From an uncultured Bacillaceae bacterium (lineage in GTDB: Bacteria; Bacillota; Bacilli; Bacillales; Cytobacillaceae): 17,842 nucleotides of DNA. This document shows, piece by piece, positions 1-7,196 of this stretch. Below the pieces are notes generated by a model. It was not told the DNA's origin, made no database searches, and saw only the letters and a program-made list of their open reading frames with translations. A program made the position numbers and the translations under genes. The stretch covers positions 1 to 17,842 of the forward strand of contig CALKIU010000170.1 of NCBI GenBank assembly GCA_937995745.1. The letters are read 5' to 3'. The stretch's first letter is position 1, and every line of letters begins with the position of its first letter.

Positions 1-472
1 TTTTTTTTATTAGCGGAATTTTAGCTCTTATTATTAGCAAAATATAGGAATCAACCTTTAAGAACTAAAATGGATGATTTTTTCTTTTCTATTGTATTTT
101 TTTTGAAAAAAAAGGGAGAGGGTTTTTCAATAACAACAACATTGGAACGCAAGAATTCAATTAATAGAAAAGATTGTTCTTCTTTGACTGCGTCACAGAA
201 ACTAATAAATTTAGGTGATAAATGAAATTTGACAACTTTTTATATTTAATGGTTCATATCGTTATGCCTTTTTCAATCGGAAATAAAACAAAGATAAATT
301 AAATTTTGAGAAGAACTTGGGAGAAAGAACGATTGTATTTGATTCTTCGGTGGAGTCAATCTCTTTTTGAGAACCTGCAGGGATGACAATCATTTTCTGT
401 GTTACCGGACATACATTTAATTAAAAGGAAATTACCGGGCACATATGCACCGAATTTTTTGGAGGGACTTGC
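1..472. other. AT-rich intergenic region upstream of the YARHG protein gene
   Basis: I see no convincing gene here. The region is strongly AT-rich. TTGACA (229-234) lacks a good -10 at the right distance. TTGACT (184-189), 16 bp before TAAATT (206-211), is a weak promoter candidate for the gene at 473. Two TTACCGG copies (402-408 and 432-438) lie 30 bp apart just before the ribosome binding site. At 8-38, TATTAGCGGAATTT and a second TATTAGC resemble degenerate copies of the TATTGGCGAATTT unit that forms the array at the right end of the window. Confidence 0.5.
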
Positions 473-1522
473 ATGAAAACCTGTCATTCCTGCGGCCATA
501 AAAATTTTGAAACAAGTTCTTTTTGTTCCAATTGCGGGGCATCTTTGAATGAGGGCATATTAAAAGCAGCCTCAGAAACAGATGGCGAAAGGAAGAGGTT
601 CAACAAGCGTCGCCTCCTTTTAATGCTTATATTTGCCGGCGTTCTTGTGTTCATCTTTGCCTTGTTTGCCGGCTACCGTCTGACAGCTAAAAAATACAGC
701 GAAGAAGCAGTTATTGAGCAATTTGTAACGGCGCTCATAAGCAAAGATAAAGAATCGGTAAAAGAGTTGCTTAAACCAACAGATTCGCGGCTTGTTGTCA
801 ATAACGAAAGTCTCGATGCGCTGTTTGCCCTGCTGGATGAAGAACCTTCGTTAATCGACGATATCAAAAATTCTTTGCAAGATGAAAAACTCGGTGCCAA
901 TATGTTCTTTTTGAAAAAAGACGGGAAACGGTTTGGCCTGTTTGACAAGTATACGGTGGACACGAAGGGGTATTTTATTACAATCGACGATCCCGGCGTA
1001 GAGACAACGATTTTTGTCAATGAAAGTGAAATGGGGGTTCTCGACGGGTCGCAAAGTTCATTGGAAATCGGCCCCCTTTTGGCCGGTTCCTATGAAGTAA
1101 AAGCTGTTTATGAAAAAGACGGAAAAGAAGAGAAGGAGACTAAAGCCGTAAAATTATCCGGAACGAAAGTAATTACGGAAGTCGCCTTGCAAATTAAGCC
1201 GGAGAAAAAAGAAGAAGCAAATGAGAAAACGGTCATCAAAGAAGTGATCCGCGAAGTGCCGGTGAAAAAGAAAAACAATTATTATTTGCTGCCCCACAGC
1301 GGATATGCGTATGTGACCTATGCCGATATTGCCGGATTGTCCAAACGGGAGCTGCGTCTGGCCAGAAATGAAATTTACGCCCGCCACGGGTATATCTTTA
1401 AATCCCCGGATTTGCAGGCTTATTTTAACAGCCAAGCATGGTATACCCCTGACTCGTCCTATAACGGCAGTTTATCGCCGGTTGAACAATACAACGTCAA
1501 TTTCATCAAGTCGTTTGAATAA
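473..1522 (+). CDS. Zinc-ribbon, single-pass membrane protein with C-terminal YARHG domain (YvbJ/TcaA-like)
   Basis: The product has 349 residues. An N-terminal zinc ribbon (C4, C7, C18, C21) is followed by a basic stretch and one membrane segment (about 48-68), so the ribbon is probably cytoplasmic and the rest extracellular. Residues about 70-240 resemble the extracytoplasmic region of TcaA/YvbJ-type proteins, ending in a PEGA-like beta segment. A charged Lys/Glu-rich linker (about 245-270) leads to the YARHG domain; the signature YARHG is at residues 302-306. Family members are envelope proteins of poorly defined role. TcaA of staphylococci affects glycopeptide susceptibility; whether this protein does anything similar is unknown. 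The start is supported by GGAGGG (461-466) 6 bp upstream. The gene is alone in its unit and followed by a terminator. B. subtilis YvbJ is longer, so this is a short version. Confidence 0.85.
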   Translation: MKTCHSCGHKNFETSSFCSNCGASLNEGILKAASETDGERKRFNKRRLLLMLIFAGVLVFIFALFAGYRLTAKKYSEEAVIEQFVTALISKDKESVKELLKPTDSRLVVNNESLDALFALLDEEPSLIDDIKNSLQDEKLGANMFFLKKDGKRFGLFDKYTVDTKGYFITIDDPGVETTIFVNESEMGVLDGSQSSLEIGPLLAGSYEVKAVYEKDGKEEKETKAVKLSGTKVITEVALQIKPEKKEEANEKTVIKEVIREVPVKKKNNYYLLPHSGYAYVTYADIAGLSKRELRLARNEIYARHGYIFKSPDLQAYFNSQAWYTPDSSYNGSLSPVEQYNVNFIKSFE

Positions 1523-1540
1523 GCGGTTAAATTCATGCCC

Positions 1541-1582
1541 GGACCGGTACCTGCGGAATTTTTGGTTCCCGGTCATTTTTTA
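1541..1582 (+). terminator. Rho-independent terminator of the YARHG protein gene
   Basis: GACCGG (1542-1547) pairs with CCGGTC (1569-1574), and an inner ACC pairs with GGT. A T-rich run follows directly (1576-1581). It begins about 20 bp after the stop codon. Confidence 0.75.
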
Positions 1583-1746
1583 TTATTTTGGTCGTGGAAG
1601 TATTTTTTAAAAGTTCACCGGAGGCCGTAATGGGAGGGAAATTGGTTCATTGCGCGTCTGCCTCTTTTTTTGTTATTTTGGAAGTAGGAATCGCACGTTT
1701 TTGTAATGCAACCTCTTTGGATTTAAAAAGATTTGCGGGGCGATGC

Positions 1747-2289
1747 ATGATGGATTATAAAAAATTGAGCAAAACAGCAGCCTATGCCCTCCGCCATGCT
1801 CCTTGGAAATATGGATTGGAAATGGATGAAGACGGATGGGTGACGGTTTCCCAATTGTTGAACGGTTTGCGAAGTTCGCCGGTGTGGGCCGGTTTGAACG
1901 AAGACGATTTGCGAAAAATGATCGAGGCCTCCGATAAGAAAAGATTTGAAATGAAAGACGAAAAAATCAGGGCTTTATACGGCCATTCTGTTCCGGTGAA
2001 AATAAGGAAGGAAGCAAAGATTCCTCCGAATGTTCTGTTCCACGGAACGGCGAGAAGATATTTGCCTTCCATCCGGGAAAAGGGCCTGATTCCGAAATCC
2101 AGGCAGTATGTCCATTTGTCAACGGATATTGAGACGGCGCAAAGCGTCGGACTCAGGCACGACCGTAAACCGGTCATTCTAGTCATTGATGCCAAACGGG
2201 CCGCAAAAGACGGAGTAAAATTTTATTTAGGGAATGAAAAAGTCTGGCTCGCCGATCATATTCCATCTAGATATATTTCAGAACTTTAA
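1747..2289 (+). CDS. kptA: RNA 2'-phosphotransferase, KptA/Tpt1 family
   Basis: Tpt1/KptA enzymes remove an internal RNA 2'-phosphate by moving it to NAD+, giving ADP-ribose 1''-2'' cyclic phosphate and nicotinamide. The 180-residue product has the expected bacterial length. Family motifs are all present: LRH (R16, H17) near the N terminus, KKRFEM (R66), YGHS (79-81), LFHGT (97-101) and SRQYVHLS (R119, H123). R16, H17, R66 and R119 fit the Arg-His-Arg-Arg catalytic tetrad known for the family, so the enzyme is probably active. The frame stays open upstream to 1588, but that extension has no family similarity; ATG at 1747 (or 1750), after a GGGG-containing stretch at 1737-1740, gives the right N terminus. 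In fungi the enzyme finishes tRNA splicing. No RNA ligase partner is visible here, and the substrate in bacteria is unclear. Confidence 0.93.
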   Translation: MMDYKKLSKTAAYALRHAPWKYGLEMDEDGWVTVSQLLNGLRSSPVWAGLNEDDLRKMIEASDKKRFEMKDEKIRALYGHSVPVKIRKEAKIPPNVLFHGTARRYLPSIREKGLIPKSRQYVHLSTDIETAQSVGLRHDRKPVILVIDAKRAAKDGVKFYLGNEKVWLADHIPSRYISEL

Positions 2290-2352
2290 ATGAAAGATTT
2301 GATGTTTGGCCAGGAGCTGTTTTATTAGGGTTGGATTCTGAATTTTTAAAAT

Positions 2353-2510
2353 ACGCATAGAACCGTGAAATAGACGCATAGAACCGTGAAATAGACGCAT
2401 AGAATCGGAAATTGGACGCATAGAATCCCTTTTTAGACGTATAGACCTTCAAAAACGACGCATAGAATTTTATTTTGACGTTTGGAAAATCCCGAAACCG
2501 ACGTATGGAT
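2353..2510. repeat. Array of a 10-bp core (ACGCATAGAA) at 21-bp intervals
   Basis: Core copies start at 2353, 2374, 2395, 2416, 2437, 2458, 2478 and 2501. The intervals are 21 bp five times, then 20 and 23 bp. The first four cores are identical, the fifth and later ones carry changes (ACGTATAGAC, ACGTATGGAT), and the sixth is again exact. The first two intervening 11-bp stretches are identical, but the later ones differ in sequence while keeping their length. The array lies between kptA and the convergent small-protein gene and is not part of a supported gene. Function unknown. Confidence 0.85.
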
Positions 2511-2594
2511 ATTTTTTATAAAATTACACAGGTGAATTTTTTTAAAAATACAGATATAAACAGTTCCGGCAGAATATGAATAAATTTTTCATGG

Positions 2595-2622
2595 AAAAAA
2601 TCCCGCCCATGGGCGGGATTTT
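2595..2622 (-). terminator. Perfect-palindrome terminator of the 61-residue protein gene, possibly bidirectional
   Basis: A perfect 26-bp palindrome (2597-2622) centred on CCCATGGG has a GC-rich stem. On the minus strand it is followed by six T (2600-2595), as expected for the end of the gene at 2653. On the plus strand only four T follow, so any use for the kptA transcript would be weaker. Confidence 0.85.
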
Positions 2623-2652
2623 CCTTTGAAAACCGCTTTTTAGATGAAAAGG

Positions 2653-2838
2653 TTATTTCTTCTCCTCCTCTTCATCGTCCAATAAGTTGCTGATCGTGTT
2701 GGCGGTGGCATCCACTGCATTCATCGCGGCATCTTCCGCTGTTTCCAATGCGCGGTGGGCACGGTGAAATGCGGCTCCGGCAGCGTCTTTAATCTTTTTC
2801 GTTACATCCATATCTTTCGGCGGTTTTTTATTGGCCAT
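2653..2838 (-). CDS. Small acidic-tailed, alanine-rich protein of unknown function
   Basis: I do not recognise the family. The 61-residue product begins with a Lys/Pro-rich segment (MANKKPPKDMD). A long Ala-rich stretch (about 12-53) follows, probably one or two amphipathic helices with His/Arg at 25-29, and the protein ends in DDEEEEKK. It has no cysteine, signal peptide or membrane segment. Reality as a gene is supported by an excellent ribosome binding site (GGGAGGTGAT) 3-4 bp before the ATG on the minus strand, with GGAGG 7 bp away, and by a terminator 30 bp past the stop. A GTG directly before the ATG (2841) is in frame but too close to the binding site. The gene is monocistronic and stands between the 21-bp array and a gene-free stretch. 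Confidence 0.8.
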   Translation of the reverse strand: MANKKPPKDMDVTKKIKDAAGAAFHRAHRALETAEDAAMNAVDATANTISNLLDDEEEEKK

Positions 2839-3151
2839 CACATCACCTCCCTTATTAAAAAGGTTTTATCAGGGAAAATGAACTATTCATTAGGGAAAAT
2901 AATTCCACCACTAACCGGCCTGATCGGCTTTTTGAATCATGTGAAAGAAAAAGTTCATGAATGGCCTTTTTATCCGTTCATGATACAAATTCCATAAACT
3001 TGTTCCAAACAAAAATCTCCGTGAATTTTTTTATAACAATATAAAAGCCGTTCCGATATGATCCATTGCTTTTTTCACAAAACGGCCCGCGGTTCCGGCG
3101 ATTTGTTGTCCCCTGCCTGGGAAATGTCGGCTTTTTTCCCACGTATCGTAC
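2839..3151. other. Intergenic region without a supported gene
   Basis: Short open frames occur on both strands, but none has a ribosome binding site or recognisable product. A direct repeat AGGGAAAAT (2872-2880 and 2892-2900, 20 bp apart) lies upstream of the small minus-strand gene and could be a regulator site for it. I found no clear promoter. Confidence 0.5.
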
Positions 3152-3190
3152 TTCAAAAAAAAACGCTTGGTTTTCCAAGCGTTTTTTCAT
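3152..3190 (-). terminator. Rho-independent terminator of the PucR-type regulator gene
   Basis: AAAACGCTTGG (3160-3170) pairs with CCAAGCGTTTT (3175-3185) around a TTTT loop. Read on the minus strand, a long T run follows the stem, as expected for the regulator gene ending at 3251. On the plus strand six T also follow, so it may act in both directions. Confidence 0.85.
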
Positions 3191-3250
3191 CTTTATAAAA
3201 TTCTCTTTAAGAACCTTCTCCGGCTATCTTATCCATCAGATTCCCCTTAA

Positions 3251-4462
3251 TTACGTCGATTTTGTATATTTTAGCAGCTTAAAACTAATGAACAACTGTT
3301 CGAGGGTTTGATTGTCCGACGTATCGATTTCAAACAGTTCATTTATTTTTTGCAGGCGGTACAGCAATGTGTTGCGGTGGATATGAAGAGATTGTGCCGT
3401 ATCATTTTTCCTAAACAAATTTTCGCAATACGCTTGTAAAGTTGCAAAATAGTCGGTGCCGTTTTGTCTGTCGTACTCCTTTATTTCCGTCAACGAGGGA
3501 TGAATAAACGCAGAACCTTCAGGCAACCGGGCAATAAATCGATATAACGGTTCCAGCGCCGCATCGTTAACAAAGAGAAGTTCCCCGTTCCCATCCCCTT
3601 CATTTAAAAGGGCGGTCAAATACGCTTGATGGTAAAAATGATTTAAGTTTAAGTAATCGCAAACCGGGTATACGGCACCGCCTTTAATTGGAAAATGATT
3701 GAAAAAAGCGGCGATTTTTCCGGCATACTCCTTTAAGACAGAAAAAGAAACGTTCATCGTATTTGGCAGCAAAATGACAAAATTTTTTTCATGCAAGACA
3801 GAAATGCTTTCCGGAAAATGACGTTTGCAATAGTCCAGAGCCATATTGGCAAAGGCGCGCTCCGCTTTTTTCGGGGCAATTGGAAAAACAAGCAGCATAC
3901 CCGGGTTTGTCATCTGTTTTTTCAAAGCTGCGATTGCTTTTTCTTTCGTACCAAGTGAGGCCGAGTCGCTCAAAAGGATCTTAAGAAATGTCGACTGCTC
4001 CATGTCAGGGTCTTTTGTTAAAATGATCTTCGTTTTTAAAACATCGCAAAGAACCTGAACCGCCTCCAAATGCCAAGGGGTGAAATCCTTTTTTTTCACA
4101 AAAAGGGCAATATGGCCGAGAGTCTGATTTTCTGTAAAAACTTCAGCAAATATTCTCGGCCATTCTCCCACAATGCCATCCTCCTGATAGAACGGGGCAT
4201 AATGTTTTCCGGTTTCATTTAAATAGGCCTTTTGGAAAAGGGTTATCAGCTCAATGGGAAGGGTGTGTTCATTTAAAAAGGTATCGAACACAACATCGCC
4301 AATGGGATTGTCTGGGTATTGGGCAATAAGCTGGTAGTTTGCGTCCGTAAAAATAACCGGGGCGCGGCAAAGCTGGCCCGCCCCGCGGATAATCGGCGCA
4401 AAACCGGGTTTTTCGCTATAGGACAAAAATAATGGATATAAATCGGACTTGTTTCTTTGCAT
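3251..4462 (-). CDS. PucR/CdaR-family transcriptional regulator
   Basis: The 403-residue product has the architecture of PucR/CdaR-type regulators. The N-terminal third contains a GAF-like sensory region (APVIFTDANYQLIAQYP). A middle CdaR/GGDEF-like region follows, and the C terminus (about 337-403) is the PucR-type helix-turn-helix with the segment HIHRNTLLYRLQKINELF. Family members usually activate nearby catabolic genes in response to a small ligand. ATG at 4462 is preferred over the in-frame ATG at 4495 because GAGGT lies about 7 bp before it and nothing comparable precedes 4495. The gene is divergent from the flavin oxidoreductase gene at 4709, which is the obvious target candidate. The ligand cannot be read from sequence. 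Confidence 0.85.
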   Translation of the reverse strand: MQRNKSDLYPLFLSYSEKPGFAPIIRGAGQLCRAPVIFTDANYQLIAQYPDNPIGDVVFDTFLNEHTLPIELITLFQKAYLNETGKHYAPFYQEDGIVGEWPRIFAEVFTENQTLGHIALFVKKKDFTPWHLEAVQVLCDVLKTKIILTKDPDMEQSTFLKILLSDSASLGTKEKAIAALKKQMTNPGMLLVFPIAPKKAERAFANMALDYCKRHFPESISVLHEKNFVILLPNTMNVSFSVLKEYAGKIAAFFNHFPIKGGAVYPVCDYLNLNHFYHQAYLTALLNEGDGNGELLFVNDAALEPLYRFIARLPEGSAFIHPSLTEIKEYDRQNGTDYFATLQAYCENLFRKNDTAQSLHIHRNTLLYRLQKINELFEIDTSDNQTLEQLFISFKLLKYTKST

Positions 4463-4523
4463 GAAACGTACCTCGCATGTTTGTATAAATTCCATACTCT
4501 AACTATATCCCGCAAAGAGGTGA

Positions 4524-4567
4524 AATGAAACACTTTCATTATATTAACATAACAAAAACTGCCGCAA
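4524..4567 (-). promoter_or_regulatory. Promoter of the PucR-type gene with a palindrome over the start site
   Basis: On the minus strand a consensus TATAAT (plus-strand positions 4538-4543) is preceded, 18 bp away, by TTGCGG (4562-4567). A 17-bp inverted repeat, AATGAAA-cac-TTTCATT (4524-4540), overlaps the -10 and the predicted start site, a position suited to repression. A further inverted repeat, ACATAAC (4547-4553) and GTTATGT (4574-4580), brackets the -35. Which protein binds is an inference; the PucR-type regulator itself is the first candidate. Confidence 0.55.
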
Positions 4568-4629
4568 TTTACCGTTATGTAAACTGTCAAAATGCACAAA
4601 CGGAAGGGCCGTTTTCTACATTTTTAATA

Positions 4630-4658
4630 TGTTCAATATTTCACAAACTAAGTATAAT
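4630..4658 (+). promoter_or_regulatory. Candidate promoter of the flavin oxidoreductase gene
   Basis: A consensus -10, TATAAT (4653-4658), lies about 50 bp before the start codon. The matching -35 region (TGTTCA, 4630-4635, 17 bp spacer) is poor, which suits a promoter that needs an activator. Confidence 0.5.
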
Positions 4659-4708
4659 GAAAATGTGTTTAAAGCGAATTCAACATTTGTCAGAAACGGG
4701 GTATTAAC

Positions 4709-6655
4709 ATGAACTTTGAATCCATTTTTTCACCAATGCATATTGGGAATGTTTTAATCAAAAACAGATTGGTCGTGCCTGCGATGGATTCGGCCATGTG
4801 TGAAGAAGACGGATCGATTGGAAAAATGGCTTGTGATTATTACGGCGCGCGCGCCAAAGGCGGATTCGGGCTTGTCATTACGGAAATCGCCGCTGTGGAC
4901 GACAGGGCGATGGGGATGCCCGCTGAGCCGAAGCTTTATGATGACAAATATTTGCCGGGCTTAAAAAAACTTGCCAATGCTATTCATAACGGGGGAGCAA
5001 AAGCATTTGTGCAATTGCACCATGCCGGCCGTGAAACAACAAGTCAAATGATTGGCCAGACTCCTGTTGCCGTTTCCCCGATTCCATCCGTTGTCTATCG
5101 GGAACCGGTGAATGAATTAACGACAGAACAATGCTATGAATTGGCGGACAATTATATTCAAGCCGCTGTCCGTTGCCAAAAGGCCGGTTTTGACGGAGTG
5201 GAATTCCATTGTGCCCACGGTTACATGGGATTGCAGTTCATGAGTCAAAGGTCAAACAAACGGGTTGATGAATTTGGCGGGGGTTATGAAGGCCGGGCCT
5301 ATTTTCATAAATTAGTGATTGAAGGAATCCGCAAAGCTTGCGGTCCGGATTTTGCCATTATCGTTCGGATAGATACCGAGGAAGGCCGTGCAGGAGGAAT
5401 CACGGAAAACGATGCAATTGTGTTTGCCCGCATGCTGGAAGACTATGGTGCTGACGCTTTAAATATTTCAGCAGGAACTTACGGTTCATGGGAGGATATT
5501 GTTCCGCCGACGGATGTTCCGCAAGGCTGGAACTGGCGGGTTTGCCGCCGTATTCGTGAAGCGGTGAACATTCCGGTTATGCTGGCGGGACGTTTTTCTG
5601 ACCCGATAGTAGTAGAGCAAGCCATTGCCCGCGGCGATACGGACTTTGTCTGCTTGGGCCGCCAATCGATTGCCGATCCTGAATATCCGAACAAACTTGC
5701 CGGCGGGGAATTGATGGACATCGTTCCTTGCATCGGCTGTACACAACGATGCATGACATTCAACGACCACGACACCTTGCTGGAAGGAGACTGGGGCGTG
5801 TCTTGTATGTACAATCCTTTCAGTAATAACCGGAAGGAAGTGCAGTACGAAGATACGGAAACACCGAAAAAAGTCATTGTTGTCGGTGCCGGAATGGCCG
5901 GCATGGAAGCGGCATGGGTGGCTGCCAAACGGGGACATGATGTGACCCTTTACGAGAAAAACGATGTCAGCAAAGTCGGCGGCCAGCTTCTCATCGGCGC
6001 CTACCCTCCATTCAAACAAGAACTGACACGGCCGATCCGTCATTTTAAACATATGTGCGAAAAATACGGCGTGAAAATGGTGTTCAACAAAGAAGTGACT
6101 ACGGAATTCTTGAAAGAACAAAAACCGGATGTATTGATCGTTGCCACAGGAGCCGAGCCGTTTAAATTGAACATTCCGGGCAGCGACCAGCCAAATGTCT
6201 ATCTGGCCAATGATGTGTTGACCGGAAAGAGCATTTTGGGGAACAGCGCACTGGTCATCGGCGGCGGAATGGTCGGAGCGGAAACTGCGGAATTTTGCAA
6301 AGACTACTGCGAACGCGTCGCTGTGGTGGAAATGCAGGACGGCATTGCCAAAGATTTGTATATGACCGTGCGGGCCAATCTTTTGAAACGATACAAAGAG
6401 GAAGGTATTGAGGTCTACACCAATACAATCGTGAAGGAAATTGACGGCACAACAGTCATTGCCGAAAAAGACGGCCAAGAACTCAAACTGGAAGGCTTCG
6501 ACAACATTGTCTTTGCGGTCGGTTCCAAGTCCGTGCAGCCGTTCGAAGATGTAGGAAGCCTGGCAAAAGAGGTTTATGTCATCGGCGACGCGAAAGAAGT
6601 CCGCACCGCATTGGAAGCCATTTACGAAGGCGCCCGTGTGGGAATGAGCATCTAA
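4709..6655 (+). CDS. NADH:flavin oxidoreductase, old yellow enzyme/FadH (2,4-dienoyl-CoA reductase-like) family
   Basis: The 648-residue product has the three-cofactor architecture of 2,4-dienoyl-CoA reductase, trimethylamine dehydrogenase and BaiCD/BaiH enzymes. An FMN-binding TIM barrel (about 1-335) contains GFDGVEFHCAHGY (160-172) and NKRVDEFGG (183-191). Next comes a [4Fe-4S] cysteine set (C341, C344, C348, C366), then an FAD domain with GAGMAG (393-398) and an NAD(P) domain with GGGMVGAE (518-525). Electrons would run from NAD(P)H through FAD and the cluster to FMN, which reduces an activated double bond. The spacing between the third and fourth cysteine (17 residues) is longer than the about 11-12 typical of this group. 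The substrate is not predictable. The gene is monocistronic, followed by a terminator, and divergent from a PucR-type regulator. The ribosome binding site (GGGG, about 8 bp before ATG) is weak. Confidence 0.9.
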   Translation: MNFESIFSPMHIGNVLIKNRLVVPAMDSAMCEEDGSIGKMACDYYGARAKGGFGLVITEIAAVDDRAMGMPAEPKLYDDKYLPGLKKLANAIHNGGAKAFVQLHHAGRETTSQMIGQTPVAVSPIPSVVYREPVNELTTEQCYELADNYIQAAVRCQKAGFDGVEFHCAHGYMGLQFMSQRSNKRVDEFGGGYEGRAYFHKLVIEGIRKACGPDFAIIVRIDTEEGRAGGITENDAIVFARMLEDYGADALNISAGTYGSWEDIVPPTDVPQGWNWRVCRRIREAVNIPVMLAGRFSDPIVVEQAIARGDTDFVCLGRQSIADPEYPNKLAGGELMDIVPCIGCTQRCMTFNDHDTLLEGDWGVSCMYNPFSNNRKEVQYEDTETPKKVIVVGAGMAGMEAAWVAAKRGHDVTLYEKNDVSKVGGQLLIGAYPPFKQELTRPIRHFKHMCEKYGVKMVFNKEVTTEFLKEQKPDVLIVATGAEPFKLNIPGSDQPNVYLANDVLTGKSILGNSALVIGGGMVGAETAEFCKDYCERVAVVEMQDGIAKDLYMTVRANLLKRYKEEGIEVYTNTIVKEIDGTTVIAEKDGQELKLEGFDNIVFAVGSKSVQPFEDVGSLAKEVYVIGDAKEVRTALEAIYEGARVGMSI

Positions 6656-6671
6656 ACATTTTACAAAAGTC

Positions 6672-6716
6672 AAACCCGGAAAAACCGCATCCAAACGGTT
6701 TTACCGGGTTTTTTTC
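6672..6716 (+). terminator. Terminator of the flavin oxidoreductase gene
   Basis: A long stem, AACCCGG (6673-6679) plus AAAACCG, pairs with CGGTTTT plus CCGGGTT (6704-6710), followed by a T run (6709-6715). Confidence 0.88.
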
Positions 6717-6815
6717 ATGTCCGGAAAGAAAAATAGACCGTTATTGTTGGCCCTTTTTTCGACAAAAACTGTTACAATATTTGTAAGGACATTTTTATGC
6801 CAGAGGAGGGTTTTC

Positions 6816-6977
6816 ATGCCCGGACGCATTATTGTAAAAAAGGCCGGAAAGGAATTGATAAAATTCGCCGGCAAAAAAGTGTTGAAATCCCGGCACGTAC
6901 AGGCCAGCGTAAAGGCAGGCAAAAAAGTTTTGGCAAAAAAAGCGAAAGAAATCATTGTGAAAAAATTCATAAAATGA
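6816..6977 (+). CDS. Very basic lysine-rich small protein, 53 residues, unknown function
   Basis: I do not recognise the family. The protein has 16 Lys and 2 Arg against 2 Glu and no Asp, with Ile/Val/Leu/Ala spaced between the lysines, as in a cationic amphipathic helix. It contains internal repeats: AGKKVL at 18-23 and 34-39, and IIVKK at 5-9 and 46-50. It has no cysteine, no signal peptide and no tryptophan. The ATG at 6816 follows GAGGAGGG (6803-6810) at 5 bp; the frame extends upstream to 6717, but that part runs through the previous terminator region and lacks a ribosome binding site. TACAAT (6773-6778) could be its -10. A terminator follows at 6997. It might bind nucleic acid or membranes (bacteriocin-like); both are guesses. 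Confidence 0.75.
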   Translation: MPGRIIVKKAGKELIKFAGKKVLKSRHVQASVKAGKKVLAKKAKEIIVKKFIK

Positions 6978-6996
6978 ATGAAAAAAACGTCAAAAC

Positions 6997-7028
6997 AGAA
7001 GCAGGGCGGGCGTCCCGGCTTCTTTTTT
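6997..7028 (+). terminator. Terminator of the lysine-rich small protein gene
   Basis: GAAGC (6998-7002) and an inner GGG pair with CCC and GCTTC (7018-7022). Six T follow (7023-7028). Confidence 0.8.
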
Positions 7029-7196
7029 CTGAAACGGGAAAGATTATTTTGCTTATTTAAACACCATGGCTAAAACGTTCGGCCAAACTACGATCGGCTG
7101 CAAATAACGGAAAACGAAACATCATCCGTCCGGTTCGTAAACGGAAAAAAGAAAAGGCCAAAAAAACCGATATTGAAAAAATCATACCAAATGATA

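Noticed and set aside
1588..1746. Longer kptA start (in-frame codons upstream of 1747)
   Set aside because: The extra 53 residues have no family similarity, and the family's N terminus (LSKTAAYALRH) begins just after 1747.
2267..2452. Minus-strand open frame through the 21-bp array, encoding repeats of FYASISR
   Set aside because: The repeating peptide follows automatically because 21 bp is seven codons. There is no ribosome binding site, and the frame runs into the 3' end of kptA on the other strand.
2353..2510. CRISPR array
   Set aside because: The conserved core is only about 10 bp and the spacers 11 bp, two spacers are identical, and no cas gene is present. The same holds for the 20-bp array at 17728-17842, which has no spacers.
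2978..3190. Minus-strand 70-codon frame between the small protein and regulator genes
   Set aside because: Its first codons lie within the regulator's terminator hairpin, and no product is recognisable.
5486..6694. Long open frame antisense to the flavin oxidoreductase gene
   Set aside because: It lies opposite a clear enzyme gene, has no ribosome binding site or recognisable domain, and runs through that gene's terminator.
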